DNA of 64,000 nucleotides from Dehalococcoidia bacterium (GCA_009692725.1 SHYP01000003.1:1-64000), one strand, 5' to 3'. Numbered from the stretch's first letter, positions 6,557 through 16,062 are shown. Translations and numbers: made by a program. The notes: a model not told the origin generated them from the sequence alone.

Positions 6557-7666
6557 CTACGTGGGCAGCGCGATGCCGATCGCGGCCGCGAACGCCTCGA
6601 TGCGTGCGGCGAGCGCGGCGCGATCGGGCGCCGTCAGCGTGACATGGCCGAGCTTGCGTGCGGGGCGGGGCTGCTTACCGTAGCGGTGGACGTGCGCCTG
6701 CGGGTCGGCGCGCAGCAGCGCGTCCAGCGGCGGCGCCTCGCCGATCAGGTTCAGCATCGCGCTATAGCCGACCGCGCTAGTGGGACCGAGGGGCAAACCG
6801 AGGCCCGCGCGCAGGTGCTGCGCGAACTGGCTCGTCTGCGCGCCCTCGATCGTGCCGTGGCCGGAGTTATGGACGCGCGGCGCGAGCTCGTTGACGAGCA
6901 GCCGGCCATCGCGCTCGAACAGCTCGACGGCGAGCACGCCGACGTAGTCCAGCGCCTGCAGCACGCGCGTGGCGATCGCTTCGGCGGCGGACTGTAGCGC
7001 GGCGCTGGCGTGCGGAGCGGGCGCGAGCGCCACGCGCAGGATGCCGTCGCGGTGGTGCGTCTCGATGAGCGGGTAGCAGGCGATCGTGCCGTCGGCGGCG
7101 CGGGCGGCGAGCAGCGCGAGCTCGCGGTCGAAGGGTACGAACGCCTCGGCGACAAGGGGCACGCCCCCGAGCGCGTCCCACGCGCCGTCGAGGTCCGCGG
7201 CGGTGCGCACGACGCGCTGACCGCGGCCGTCGTAGCCGAGGCGGCGGCTCTTCAGTACCGCCGGCAGCGCAACGCTTGCGACGGCGCGCGCGAGGTCATC
7301 GGCCGCGTCGATCGGCGCGAAGTCCGCGGTGGCGATACCGAGCTCACGCAGGAACTGCTTCTCGAGCACGCGGTCCTGGGTGAGCGCGAGCGGGCGCTCG
7401 CCTGGGAACACGCGCACGCCGCGCTCGGTGAGCGCACGCACGGTCGCTACGGGCACGTTCTCGAACTCGTACGTCGCGCAGTCGAGGCCGGCGGCGAAGG
7501 CGGCGAGCGCCGCGGGGTCGTCGTAGGCGCCGCGCACGCGTTCGGCGATACCGTCGGTCGCGGCGTCGAGTGCGGGGTCAAGCACGCGGAAGCGCAGGCC
7601 GAGCGGGTAGCCCGCGAGCGCGAGCATGCGCCCGAGCTGGCCGCCGCCGAGCACGCCGATGAGCAC
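6557..7666 (-). CDS. purK: N5-carboxyaminoimidazole ribonucleotide synthase
   Basis: A 369-residue ATP-grasp enzyme of purine synthesis that uses ATP and bicarbonate to carboxylate aminoimidazole ribonucleotide at N5. N-terminal IGVLGGGQLGRMLALAG, central KSRRLGYDGRGQ, and VNELAPRVHNSGHGTIEG with its metal ligands are all present. The GTG at 7666 is chosen because homologues begin exactly at the GxLGGGQLGRM strand. Seventeen bases separate it from the purE stop, so the two form a purE-purK operon. Confidence 0.93.
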   Translation of the reverse strand: MLIGVLGGGQLGRMLALAGYPLGLRFRVLDPALDAATDGIAERVRGAYDDPAALAAFAAGLDCATYEFENVPVATVRALTERGVRVFPGERPLALTQDRVLEKQFLRELGIATADFAPIDAADDLARAVASVALPAVLKSRRLGYDGRGQRVVRTAADLDGAWDALGGVPLVAEAFVPFDRELALLAARAADGTIACYPLIETHHRDGILRVALAPAPHASAALQSAAEAIATRVLQALDYVGVLAVELFERDGRLLVNELAPRVHNSGHGTIEGAQTSQFAQHLRAGLGLPLGPTSAVGYSAMLNLIGEAPPLDALLRADPQAHVHRYGKQPRPARKLGHVTLTAPDRAALAARIEAFAAAIGIALPT

Positions 7667-7683
7667 CCCGGCTGCGTCCCCGG

Positions 7684-8205
7684 CTACGGCTGCACGCGCG
7701 GGTCGGGCGCGTCGAGCACGGCCCGCGTCTGCGCGGCGCGCCACTCGTGCAGCGCTTTCGCGATCGCCGGGTGGTGCGGCGCGAGGATCGCGGCGGCGAG
7801 CAGCGCGGCGTTGATCGCGCCGGCGCGGCCGATCGCAAGCGTCGCGACGGGCACGCCGGCCGGCATCTGCACGATCGAGAGCAACGAGTCGATGCCGTGC
7901 AGCGCGTGCGACTCGACGGGCACGCCGAGCACAGGCAGCTGCGTCTTCGCAGCGGTCATGCCGGGCAGGTGTGCGGCGCCGCCGGCGCCGGCGATGAGCA
8001 CGCGCAGGCCGCGCGCCTCGGCAGTGGCGGCGTACTCGAAGAGCAGGTCCGGGGTGCGATGCGCGGAGACGACGCGCGCCTCGTACGGGACAGCGAGCGC
8101 GTCGAGCGTCTCGGCGGTGTGGGCCATCGTCTCCCAGTCGGAGCGCGAGCCCATGACGATGCCGACGAGCGGCGGGCCTCCGCGAGTCCGATCGGCCGTC
8201 GTCAT
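7684..8205 (-). CDS. purE: N5-carboxyaminoimidazole ribonucleotide mutase
   Basis: A 173-residue class I PurE that converts N5-CAIR to CAIR, the step after PurK. Motifs: [13 protein letters not shown], the SAHRTP loop with the catalytic His, and [17 protein letters not shown]. Length is normal for the family. It is the first gene of the purE-purK pair, and its upstream gap (8206-8334) is shared with the divergent hydrolase gene. Confidence 0.95.
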   Translation of the reverse strand: MTTADRTRGGPPLVGIVMGSRSDWETMAHTAETLDALAVPYEARVVSAHRTPDLLFEYAATAEARGLRVLIAGAGGAAHLPGMTAAKTQLPVLGVPVESHALHGIDSLLSIVQMPAGVPVATLAIGRAGAINAALLAAAILAPHHPAIAKALHEWRAAQTRAVLDAPDPRVQP

Positions 8206-8289
8206 CGTGCCCTCCGCAGGTGCGCCCGTCTCGGGTCATCGTACGCGGCGCGCGTGGGGCGGGCCACGAGCGGGCGGACGGACGGACGT

Positions 8290-8295
8290 TATACT
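8290..8295 (+). promoter_or_regulatory. -10 box TATACT
   Basis: TATACT lies 40 bp upstream of the hydrolase start codon. The same hexamer recurs ahead of three other genes in this window (16424, 26006 and 60055), which supports it as the housekeeping -10 element. No clear -35 box is seen. Confidence 0.5.
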
Positions 8296-8334
8296 CCGGC
8301 CGATCGCGAGGGGACAGGACTGGGGGACACGTCG

Positions 8335-9012
8335 ATGGCGGGTTCGGAGCAGACGATCGAGCAGGGCGGGGTGCGCGTGAGCGGCTACCTGGCGGAGCCG
8401 CCCGGGGGCGCGGTGCGCGGGGGCGTGGTGGTGCTGCAGGAGTGGTGGGGCCTGAACGACGACATCCGCTCGATCGCGGACCGTTTCGCGGCGGAGGGGT
8501 ACGTCGCGTTCGCGCCGGACCTGTACCACGGCACGCTCGCGAATGAGCCGGCCGAGGCGCAGAAGCTCGCGATGTCGCTCGAACAGGACGTCGCGGCGAG
8601 AGAGATCGACGCGGTGATCGGCTGGCTGAAGTCGGCGCGCGGCGCGCGGAAGGTGGGGTGCATCGGCTTCTGCATGGGCGGCGGGCTGGTGCTGTCGACG
8701 GCGATGCGGCCGACGGCGCAGGTGGACGCGGGGCACGCGTTCTACAGCGGGAACATCCCGACGGCGGATCAGGCGGCCGCGATCCACATTCCAGTGATGG
8801 GTTCGTACGGGGCGCTGGACGACTATATCCCGCAGGAGAAGGTGATCGCGCTGCGCGATGCGCTGCAAGCGGGCGGCGTGCCGAACGACTTCCGCATCTA
8901 CGAGGGCGCGGGGCACTCGTTCTTCAACCACGGTGCGGCGTACCACGAGCCGTCCTCTGCCGACGCGTGGCAGCGCACGCTGCGCTGGTTCGGTACGCAC
9001 CTGGCGAGCTGA
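8335..9012 (+). CDS. Dienelactone hydrolase family protein
   Basis: A 225-residue alpha/beta hydrolase. Catalytic Cys in GFCMGGG, Asp in the GALDDYIP region and His in GAGHSFF form the dienelactone-hydrolase type triad; the QEWWGLND stretch near the N-terminus is also typical. Members open dienelactones or hydrolyse other esters in the cytoplasm, and the true substrate cannot be read from sequence. The ATG at 8335 follows a GGGGGA site. It diverges from purE. Confidence 0.85.
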   Translation: MAGSEQTIEQGGVRVSGYLAEPPGGAVRGGVVVLQEWWGLNDDIRSIADRFAAEGYVAFAPDLYHGTLANEPAEAQKLAMSLEQDVAAREIDAVIGWLKSARGARKVGCIGFCMGGGLVLSTAMRPTAQVDAGHAFYSGNIPTADQAAAIHIPVMGSYGALDDYIPQEKVIALRDALQAGGVPNDFRIYEGAGHSFFNHGAAYHEPSSADAWQRTLRWFGTHLAS

Positions 9013-9183
9013 GCGCAGCGCGGGGTGTGGTCCGAGCGTGTGCGTGGCACATCCGTCGGGCCGAGCACGGCGTAGTAACATTACCGACGCGCGGAGAGGC
9101 GCGCGGAGCGAACGCGTGTGTGATAGGCTCCCGCCCCACACCGCCCCGTGTGCGGGCACGCCCGCTGATCGAAGGAGCTGAAC

Positions 9184-9684
9184 GTGCAAAGGAAGTGGCA
9201 GAGCGTGGCGCTTGGCCTCGCGGTCGTGCTGCTCGCGGCCGGAGCGCTCGGATGTGCGAAGCGTCAGGCCGCGACCAGCAGCGTATCGCAGGTGGGGGGG
9301 ATCGGCAGCGTGCGCACGCAAACCCCCGATCCGATGGGGTTGCAGGCGGTGCTGGGGGCGCAGGGCGGCGGCCGCGCGAGCGGCACGGCGGAGCTGCTGC
9401 CGGGCGACAGCGGCAGCAAGATTGCAGTGACGCTACAGGGGCTGGCAGCAGGCGCGTACACGGGCTTCATCTACCACGTCAGCTGCGGCGGCGCGGGCGA
9501 GAAGCACGGCCCGCTGGCCGCGTTCACCGCGGCTGCCGACGGCGCGGGCACGAGCACCACGAACTTCATCACGCTGCGGCTGGTGCACTTCGCCGAGGAC
9601 GTGCACTTCATGGCGATCCACTCAGGCACGTCGGACGCGCCCGGGCCGCTGGTGGCGTGCGGCGAGATCAAGGCGAACCCCTAG
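9184..9684 (+). CDS. Lipoprotein with a Cu/Zn-SOD-like or CHRD-like beta domain
   Basis: A 166-residue protein starting at a GTG with AAGGAG upstream. A lipoprotein signal of about 21 residues ends in the lipobox ALGC, so it should be anchored to the outer face of the membrane. The mature part has GTAELLPGDSGSKIAVTLQGL and HVSCGGAGEKHGPLAAF, reminiscent of CHRD or Cu/Zn superoxide dismutase folds, with a Cys pair (SC...AC) that could form a disulfide. A full set of copper-binding histidines is not apparent, so enzymatic activity is doubtful. Confidence 0.65.
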   Translation: MQRKWQSVALGLAVVLLAAGALGCAKRQAATSSVSQVGGIGSVRTQTPDPMGLQAVLGAQGGGRASGTAELLPGDSGSKIAVTLQGLAAGAYTGFIYHVSCGGAGEKHGPLAAFTAAADGAGTSTTNFITLRLVHFAEDVHFMAIHSGTSDAPGPLVACGEIKANP

Positions 9685-9727
9685 CAGGCCGGCTGCGCTG
9701 ACCGCGGCGATCGTCCGGGGGCGCCCC

Positions 9728-9756
9728 GGCGGGGACGCGGGAGCCGCCGCCCCGCC
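9728..9756. terminator. Possible bidirectional terminator
   Basis: GGCGGGG (9728-9734) pairs with CCCCGCC (9750-9756) between the convergent lipoprotein and permease genes. It is short, with a 15-base loop, so support is modest. Confidence 0.35.
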
Positions 9757-9761
9757 AGGGG

Positions 9762-11915
9762 TCAGTCGGTGTCGCGCGCGGTGTGCTCGTCCTCGAGCTG
9801 CTGCGTGACGCTCACGACGACGGTGTTCGAGCGGTGGCGCAGCGCCTCGCGCAGGCGGTCTGCGGTGCGGTTGTGCAGGTACCCCTGCCACCAGTGCGTG
9901 GCGACGAACTCCGGAAGCACGACGGTGAGCGGGACGTCGTCCGGGATGTTCAGCGCGTCGATGTAGGCCATGAAGGGGGCCTGGAACGTGCGGTAGGGCG
10001 AGTCCAGGATCGCCAGCGGCACGTGCGGGAAGCGCATCTCCCATTCCGCCTCGAACTCGCTCGTGTCCGCGCCTTCGTCGGTGACGACGTGCAGGGCGGT
10101 GACATTGCTCGACATGTCGGTGGCGAAGGCGACGGCGCGCACGACGGCGAGGTTGACCTCGCCGACGGGCACGACGACCGGGCGGTCCTGCGGCTGGCGC
10201 AGCCGCGGCACAGTGGCGCCGGGTGCGAGCGCCAGCCTGCGGCGGACGAAGGCGTAGTGGCGGTTGATGGAGTAGAGCCCGAGCACCATGAGCGGGATGA
10301 GGATCAGCACGATCCATGCGCCGAGCGCGAACTTCGTGTAGGCGATGACGATGGCGGCGGCGCCGGTGGCGACCGCGCCGACGGCGTTGATGACGACAGC
10401 CCGCCGCCAGCCGCGCTCGCGGACGCGCCGGCCTCGGCGCACCATCCCCGCCTGGGAGAGTGTGAACGCGACGAACACGCCGATCGCGTACAGCGGGATG
10501 AGCCGGTGGGTGTCGGCCCGGAAGGCGATCAGCAGCGCCGCGGCGATAGTGCCGAGCACCACGATACCGAACGAGTACGCGAGCCGGTCGCCGCGGAAGG
10601 CGAACTGGCGCGGCAGGTATTCGTCGCGCGCGAGGATCGACGCGAGCAGCGGGAAGCCGTTGAAGGCCGTGTTCGCGGCGAGCACCAGGATCGTCGCGGT
10701 CGTGGCCTGGAGCGCGTAGTAGAAGACGTTCTCGCCGCCGAAGGCGAGGCGGCCGACCTGCGAGATCACCGACTCGTCCTCGGTGGGCACGATGCCGAAG
10801 CGGACGGCGAGGAATGTGGCGCCGATGAAGAACGCGCCGAGGATGACCGCCATCCACGCCATCGTGGCGGCGGCGTTGCGTGACTCGGGCGGCTTGAAGG
10901 CCTGCACGCCGTTCGCGATCGCCTCGACACCGGTGAGCGCCGTCGAGCCGGAGGAGAAGGCGCGCAGCACGAGGAAGAGCCCCATCGCCTGCACTGCCTC
11001 GACCTCGTGACGCGCGGGCGCGGATGTGCTGAAACTGGCGCCCTCGATGTCCCCGACGAGCAGCCGCACGACACCGACCACGAGCATGCCGCCGAAGGTG
11101 GCGATGAAGAGGTACGTCGGCACGGCGAACACGGTGCCCGCCTCCCGCGTACCGCGCAGGTTGACGGCGGACATCAGCACGATGCCACCCACGGCCAGCT
11201 GCACGCGGTAGTCGGCGAGCTCCGGCAGCGCGGAGGTGATGGCCAGGACGCCGGCGGAGACGCTCACCGCGACGGTGAGTACGTAGTCGGTGAGCAGCGC
11301 CGCGCCGCCGACGAGGCCGGGCCAGCGTCCGAGGTTTTCGCGGGCAACGGAGTACGTGCCGCCGCCTTCCGGGTAGGCGCGCACGGTCTGGCGATAGGAG
11401 AGCACGACGATGGCGAGCAGCACGGCAATCGCGAACGCGACCGGAAGGCCGACGTTCAGGCTCGCGGTCCCGGCGAGCACGAGCGCGAGCAGTATCTCCT
11501 CGGTCGCGTAGGCGGAGGACGAAAGCGCGTCGGAGGAGAAGATCGCCAGCGCCTTGACTTTGCTCAGGCGCTCCTCGATGGCGCGGGAGGAGGCGAGCGG
11601 GCGGCCGAGCACGCCGTAGCGCAGCTTCTGGCGGAGGCGGGACAGCCCGGTGTGTGGCTCCTCGGCGCGCAGGGTCGCCTCGTAGCGGCCGTCGCCGGTG
11701 CGTACGACGGTGCGCTCGGCGGCGCGCGTGACGCGCACGTAGCGGGTGCCGGGCTTGGCGCCGCGCCGCACCTCGCCGATGCGGAGCTCGGGGGCCAGGC
11801 GGCGGGCGACCGGCTCGGGTGGGGGTTCTGGGGCGGCGGGTGTCGCAGCGCGTGCGTGCTCTTCGGTCGGAAGCTCGCCGGTCGAAGGATCGTCGGTGGG
11901 CGGAGCTCCGGTCAT
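9762..11915 (-). CDS. KimA-like APC-family permease (probable potassium uptake)
   Basis: A 717-residue APC-superfamily transporter. An acidic, Pro-rich N-terminal extension of about 100 residues precedes SKVKALAIFSSDALSSSAYATEEI, the signature of KimA/YdaO-type carriers. About twelve membrane helices follow (YPEGGGTYSVARENLG, SGSTALTGVEAIANG). The last 150 residues are soluble and UspA-like. KimA is a high-affinity potassium/proton symporter inhibited by cyclic di-AMP in Bacillus; transfer of that function here is inference. The ATG at 11915 lacks a clear ribosome site, so the start is uncertain. Confidence 0.75.
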   Translation of the reverse strand: MTGAPPTDDPSTGELPTEEHARAATPAAPEPPPEPVARRLAPELRIGEVRRGAKPGTRYVRVTRAAERTVVRTGDGRYEATLRAEEPHTGLSRLRQKLRYGVLGRPLASSRAIEERLSKVKALAIFSSDALSSSAYATEEILLALVLAGTASLNVGLPVAFAIAVLLAIVVLSYRQTVRAYPEGGGTYSVARENLGRWPGLVGGAALLTDYVLTVAVSVSAGVLAITSALPELADYRVQLAVGGIVLMSAVNLRGTREAGTVFAVPTYLFIATFGGMLVVGVVRLLVGDIEGASFSTSAPARHEVEAVQAMGLFLVLRAFSSGSTALTGVEAIANGVQAFKPPESRNAAATMAWMAVILGAFFIGATFLAVRFGIVPTEDESVISQVGRLAFGGENVFYYALQATTATILVLAANTAFNGFPLLASILARDEYLPRQFAFRGDRLAYSFGIVVLGTIAAALLIAFRADTHRLIPLYAIGVFVAFTLSQAGMVRRGRRVRERGWRRAVVINAVGAVATGAAAIVIAYTKFALGAWIVLILIPLMVLGLYSINRHYAFVRRRLALAPGATVPRLRQPQDRPVVVPVGEVNLAVVRAVAFATDMSSNVTALHVVTDEGADTSEFEAEWEMRFPHVPLAILDSPYRTFQAPFMAYIDALNIPDDVPLTVVLPEFVATHWWQGYLHNRTADRLREALRHRSNTVVVSVTQQLEDEHTARDTD

Positions 11916-11965
11916 TCGATGGAGCGTACGCACCGCCCCGGTGGGGGGCAACGCGCGCCGGCGTA

Positions 11966-11999
11966 GCGAAGCGGGGAGGCCATCGCCTCCCCGCTTCGC
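11966..11999 (-). terminator. Strong hairpin terminator after the MmpL gene
   Basis: GCGAAGCGGGGAGGC (11966-11980) pairs perfectly over 15 bp with 11985-11999 around the loop CATC. It lies 42 bp downstream of the leftward MmpL stop and separates it from the permease gene. No T tract. Confidence 0.75.
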
Positions 12000-12040
12000 G
12001 TGGCGCGTGCGCCCGGAGCGCGCGGCGCGGGCCGCGGCGG

Positions 12041-14293
12041 CTAGTCGTCGCCGGCGGCAGGCAGCGGCTGGCGCGCGGTCGCCGGGCCACCCTCGACGCG
12101 CAGGTCGGGCAGCCAGTGCAGCCACTGCGGCAGGTACCAGTTGCGGTCGCCGAGCAGCTCCATGGCGGCGGGCACGAGGACGGTGCGCACGATCGTGGCG
12201 TCCAACAGCACGGCCACGCCGAGCCCGAAGCCCACCTCCTGGAACATCACCATGTCGCCCAGCGCGAATCCGCCGAACACCGCCACCATGATCAGGGCGG
12301 CGCCGGTGATGATGTTGGCGGTGGAGCGCAGGCCGAAGGCGACGGATCCCGCGTTGTCACGCGTCTGGTCGAAGCGCTCGCGGATGCGGCTGAGCAGGAA
12401 CACGTGGTAGTCCATCGACAACCCGAAGAGGATCGTGAAGAGGAAGAGCGGCAGCCAGGCCTCGATCACCGGTGAGCGCTGGAATCCGAAGACGTCGATC
12501 AGGAACCCCTTCTGGAAGACGAGCACCAGCAGTCCGTACGCGGCGCTTACTGACAGCAGGTTCATGAGAATCGCCTTCAGGGGCACGACGATGGAGCGGA
12601 ACACCATCATCAGCAGGATGAAGCTGAGCGTGAGCACGAAGGCGAAGACGATCGGCGTGTAGCGGTTGACCTGATCGAAGAAGTCGACGTTCCCGGCGGA
12701 CAGGCCGCCCACCAGCACCTCGGCGCCGCTGCCGGCAAAAGCTTGCGGGATGATCGCCGAACGCAGGTCGCGTACGGCGGCGAGCGACGCGTCGCTCGCG
12801 GGGTCGCCCTGGATGGCCACGGACAGCACGCCGACCTCGCGCCGCGGCCCGGCGACGAGGGTCGCTTCGACCGACTGGCCGTTGGAGGTGGCGAAGCGCG
12901 GGTCCGCCTGGAGCGCCACGTTGAGCTTGCCCACGGCTGTCTGCACGGGCGCGGCCGTGACGTCCGATGCGGTGACGACGATGTCCGTCGGCTGCGCCAG
13001 CCCCTGCGAGAACTCGCGCGCGAGGATCTCGTTCGCGCGGTGGCCCTCGGTCTTCTCGGGCAGCTGGTCGGCGCCGGCCAGGCCCAGGTTGATGCTGAAG
13101 TACGGGACGGAGAGCGCGACGAGCAGCGCGGTCGCGCCGATCACGCTCACCCACGGGTGGGCCATGACCACGCGCACCGTGCCGGCCCAGAAGCCACGCG
13201 ACTCGTCGACCTGGCCACGCTTGGAGAAGAACGGGATGCTGAGCTTGTTCACGCGGTCGCCGAGCAGCGAGAGCACCGCGGGCAGCAGCGTCAGTGACGT
13301 GAACATCGTGGCGATCACGACGAGGATCGCGCCGCCCGCGATCGCGCGGAAGATGTTGTTCGGGACGATCAGCATGCCGGCCAGGGCGATCACGACGGTG
13401 ATCCCAGAGAACAGCACGGCGCGGCTGGCGGTGTTCCCGGCGAGCGCGATCGCCTCGAGTTTCTCGAGCCCGTGGCGGCGCTCCTCGCGGAAGCGCTCGA
13501 CGATGAAGAGCGCGTAGTCGATGCCGACGGCGAGCCCGATCATGAAGACGATGTTTGTGACGAAGAACTGCAGCGGCCAGAGCTGACCGACAAGCGTGGC
13601 TGCCGCGAGCGCGACGATGATCGACATGATCGCGAGCACGAGCGGCACGATTGCGGCCACGACCGCGCCGAACACGAGCACGAGGATTACCAGCGCCACC
13701 GAGATGCCGATGCTCTCGCCGGTCCGCAGGTCCGCTTCCGCGGTGGTCTTGAACTGATCGTTTAGGCTGGCAAGGCCGAACGTGAGCACCTCGAAGTCCG
13801 GGTCGCCCTGGCGCGCCTCGACCAGCGCATGCAGAGGCTTGAAGTGCTCCTCGGCCTGGCCGGGACCGTCGCGCAGCGTGACGGGGAGCAGCATCGTGTG
13901 CTTGTCCGCCGAGACGAGCGTGGGCGCCGACGTTTCGAAGTAGCTGGTCGCAGTGGCGACGTGGTCGTCGAGCGCTCGCACGTCGGCGAGCAGCGTGTCG
14001 GCGAACTGCTTGAAGCGCGGGCTGTCCACGGTGAGGTCGGCCGAGCGCACGATGAAGACCTCGGTCAACTGCAGCTGCTCGCGACCGGGGATGCCGCTCG
14101 TCGCGAGCACGTCGACGGCGTGCTGCGATTCGGGATTGTTGGTCAGCTTCTGCTCGTTCGTGAGCACGCCGGACAGGCCCCAGCCGACGATGCCGACGGA
14201 GGCGGCGAGGAGCGCGATCCACACGCCTACCACCAGCCATGGCCGGCGTGCGCTGGCGCGAGCCAGCCCGCCTGTCGATACGAAGGATGCCAT
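12041..14293 (-). CDS. MmpL-type RND transporter
   Basis: A 750-residue inner-membrane transporter with the duplicated RND/MmpL plan. Each half has one helix, an extracellular domain and a bundle of five helices. Helix-4 motifs GLAVGIDYALFIVERFREE and LFGLSMDYHVFLLSRIRE carry the Asp-Tyr pairs that relay protons. Such proteins export lipids, siderophores or drugs using the proton gradient. The gene starts four bases after the TetR stop, with GGGGG ahead of the ATG, so regulator and exporter form one operon. The exported compound is unknown. Confidence 0.9.
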   Translation of the reverse strand: MASFVSTGGLARASARRPWLVVGVWIALLAASVGIVGWGLSGVLTNEQKLTNNPESQHAVDVLATSGIPGREQLQLTEVFIVRSADLTVDSPRFKQFADTLLADVRALDDHVATATSYFETSAPTLVSADKHTMLLPVTLRDGPGQAEEHFKPLHALVEARQGDPDFEVLTFGLASLNDQFKTTAEADLRTGESIGISVALVILVLVFGAVVAAIVPLVLAIMSIIVALAAATLVGQLWPLQFFVTNIVFMIGLAVGIDYALFIVERFREERRHGLEKLEAIALAGNTASRAVLFSGITVVIALAGMLIVPNNIFRAIAGGAILVVIATMFTSLTLLPAVLSLLGDRVNKLSIPFFSKRGQVDESRGFWAGTVRVVMAHPWVSVIGATALLVALSVPYFSINLGLAGADQLPEKTEGHRANEILAREFSQGLAQPTDIVVTASDVTAAPVQTAVGKLNVALQADPRFATSNGQSVEATLVAGPRREVGVLSVAIQGDPASDASLAAVRDLRSAIIPQAFAGSGAEVLVGGLSAGNVDFFDQVNRYTPIVFAFVLTLSFILLMMVFRSIVVPLKAILMNLLSVSAAYGLLVLVFQKGFLIDVFGFQRSPVIEAWLPLFLFTILFGLSMDYHVFLLSRIRERFDQTRDNAGSVAFGLRSTANIITGAALIMVAVFGGFALGDMVMFQEVGFGLGVAVLLDATIVRTVLVPAAMELLGDRNWYLPQWLHWLPDLRVEGGPATARQPLPAAGDD

Positions 14294-14297
14294 CGCG

Positions 14298-14921
14298 TTA
14301 CCCCCTTGTTCCGGCCGGCGCGAGCGCGCCGACCATGCGACCGAGCATTTCGTAGACGCCTTCAGTGTCGAGCTGGCCCTCGAACTGTACGAACAGCAGC
14401 CGGAGCCCTTCGACGCAGGCGGCGATGGTGAGCGCGAATGCCTCCGGGTCGAGGTCCGCGGGCAGCTCGCCGTTCGATTGGGCGGCGCGGGCGAATGCCG
14501 CGAGCTGCGCGACGACGCCCTTGTGGAGGCCGCGCACCTGCTCGGCGAGCGCGTCGGGCCTGCGCGCGGCGCTGAGCGCGGCTTCGATATTGACCGTGAA
14601 CTGGTCGAGCGCGCCCGGGGCGTGGAAGCCGTCCCAGACCACCCGTCCGACGCTGAAGAGCGCCGCCCGTGGGGAGTCGGTGCCATCGAGCGCGGACTCG
14701 AAGAGCTCGCGGTTCTGCTCGTGGCACATCGTGAACACGGCCTGGACGAGCTGCTCTTTGCTTTCGTAGTAGCGGTAGATGGCGCCCGAGCTGAGCCCGG
14801 CCTCGGCGGCGATGTCCTGCATCGTGGCCTGCTCGACGCCCTTGCGCACGAACACGCGCATGGCGGCGGTGCGGATCTCGTCGGCGCGCGCGTCGAGGTA
14901 GGCCTGCGGCACTCTACTCAT
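14298..14921 (-). CDS. TetR-family transcriptional regulator of the MmpL exporter
   Basis: A 207-residue repressor-type protein. The N-terminal helix-turn-helix reads RIxTAAMRVFVRKGVEQATMQDIAAEAGLSSGAIYRYY in outline (about residues 16-50), typical of TetR. The C-terminal half would bind an inducer. It is the first gene of a two-gene unit with mmpL. Two operator-like sequences 50-90 bp upstream support autoregulation. Confidence 0.9.
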   Translation of the reverse strand: MSRVPQAYLDARADEIRTAAMRVFVRKGVEQATMQDIAAEAGLSSGAIYRYYESKEQLVQAVFTMCHEQNRELFESALDGTDSPRAALFSVGRVVWDGFHAPGALDQFTVNIEAALSAARRPDALAEQVRGLHKGVVAQLAAFARAAQSNGELPADLDPEAFALTIAACVEGLRLLFVQFEGQLDTEGVYEMLGRMVGALAPAGTRG

Positions 14922-14970
14922 CGCGGAGCCTGCCGTGAGGCGGTCTGGGGGGCCGCCTGGGTTGCGTGGA

Positions 14971-15008
14971 TGAGTGAACGGTCATTCATGGTGGTGAATA
15001 CCCGTTCA
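14971..15008. promoter_or_regulatory. Two TetR-type operator candidates
   Basis: TGAGTGAACGGTCATTCA (14971-14988) is an 18-bp inverted repeat with one mismatch and resembles the TGAATGA-type operators of many TetR proteins. TGAATACCCGTTCA (14995-15008) is a second, weaker copy 24 bp away. The 308-bp gap 14922-15229 otherwise holds GATACT at 15184-15189, a possible -10 box for the small membrane protein that follows. Confidence 0.6.
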
Positions 15009-15229
15009 TCGACACGGTGCCGTCAAGCAGGTTATGTCGTACACGCGAAAACTCATGCGGGCGCTGGGGGATTCGCCTGTCGGGAAGTTGGGGCGTCGCG
15101 ACGAGGGCCGCACACACTCCCCGTCGGGGGGCCGGGCGGGCGGGGAGCGGGACGCGCCGCACACAGCGGACCATTCGATGCGCGATACTCACGCCGTCAA
15201 CGAAGCGCCCTGGCCCCGGAGGTCCCCCG

Positions 15230-15451
15230 ATGCTGCACCCAACGAGCGCGGCCATGTTTGCGGGCAGCTGGGGCATGCTGGGGTGGATGTTCGTGCAGCT
15301 CGGGGTAGGGATTGCCGGGCTGGCCGTGTATCTCGCGTCGCAGGGCAACGCATGGGCGTTCCTGCTGGTCCCGGCGGCGGCCGCCTCGGTCGTGATTGCT
15401 CTCACCTCCGTGCGGCGGCTCGCGGGCGCGCTCCAGGGGGCCCGCCGCTAG
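15230..15451 (+). CDS. Small two-helix membrane protein (paralogue 1)
   Basis: A 73-residue protein with GGAGG seven bases before the ATG, one of the clearest ribosome sites in the window. Two hydrophobic helices (about residues 14-36 and 42-60) flank a short loop with GNAW, and the tail ends ALQGARR. It aligns along its length with the gene at 15584 (AxFAG..G.L.W.F...GV near the start, GNAW in the loop, ARR at the end). It matches no family I recognise. A GATACT box lies 41 bp upstream. Confidence 0.65.
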   Translation: MLHPTSAAMFAGSWGMLGWMFVQLGVGIAGLAVYLASQGNAWAFLLVPAAAASVVIALTSVRRLAGALQGARR

Positions 15452-15583
15452 CTGCGTGCTCATCGCGCCGAGCCGATCGCGGCTACACCGTCTCGCGACC
15501 CTTCCTCACCCTGCCGATGATCACATCGGGCGCGCCCTGAGCCTGGCTCGGGCGGCCCGCTGCGAGCGGCTAGGGAGACATCG

Positions 15584-15811
15584 TTGCGCCTGCCATCGAC
15601 CATCACTGCGGCGCTCTTCGCGGGCTGGTTCGGGCTGCTGGCGTGGTGGTTCACGCTGGTCGGCGTGCGGCTCGCGCTGCTGACGCTGCATCGGCTGCAC
15701 GACGGCAACGCGTGGAGCCCGCTGCTGCTGCTGGGCGCGGTGGCGGCGCTGGCCGTGGCACGGGCGGCGTCGCGAGAACTGGCGTCCGCGCTGGTGGCCG
15801 CGCGCCGCTAG
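15584..15811 (+). CDS. Small two-helix membrane protein (paralogue 2)
   Basis: A 75-residue protein, apparently starting at TTG with GGGAG six bases upstream. Two hydrophobic helices surround HDGNAWSP, and the C-terminus is ALVAARR. It shares layout and key positions with the protein at 15230, so the two are diverged tandem duplicates, probably both spanning the cytoplasmic membrane with short tails. Function is unknown. Confidence 0.6.
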   Translation: MRLPSTITAALFAGWFGLLAWWFTLVGVRLALLTLHRLHDGNAWSPLLLLGAVAALAVARAASRELASALVAARR

Positions 15812-15816
15812 CATCG

Positions 15817-15837
15817 ACACGGTTGGCCCGACCGTGT
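15817..15837. terminator. Weak hairpin after paralogue 2
   Basis: ACACGGT and ACCGTGT form a 7-bp stem with a 7-base loop six bases after the stop. The rest of the 250-bp gap to 16063 shows only GATACT at 15981-15986 as a possible -10 box. Confidence 0.35.
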
Positions 15838-16062
15838 TCGCGCAGAGCTCGGGCGCTCCCTCTCGGTGGACTCCCCTAGTGGTGGCGTGCGGGCGGTTGT
15901 CGGGGCGCGCTGGGCGCGGCTAGTGGGCGCGACGGCCGCTGCCGGGGCTCGTCCCGACTCGGGAGGCGGGGCGCGCGGCGGATACTGGCCTCGGTCACCG
16001 GGAAGTCGTTCAGACCGGTACCGCCACACCGAGCCAGCGACCAGCCCACCGGAGACACCGAC

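Noticed and set aside
15034..15540. Plus-strand frame of 168 codons over the first small membrane protein
   Set aside because: No ribosome site and Arg/Ala-rich translation. The 15230 gene in another frame has GGAGG and clear helices.
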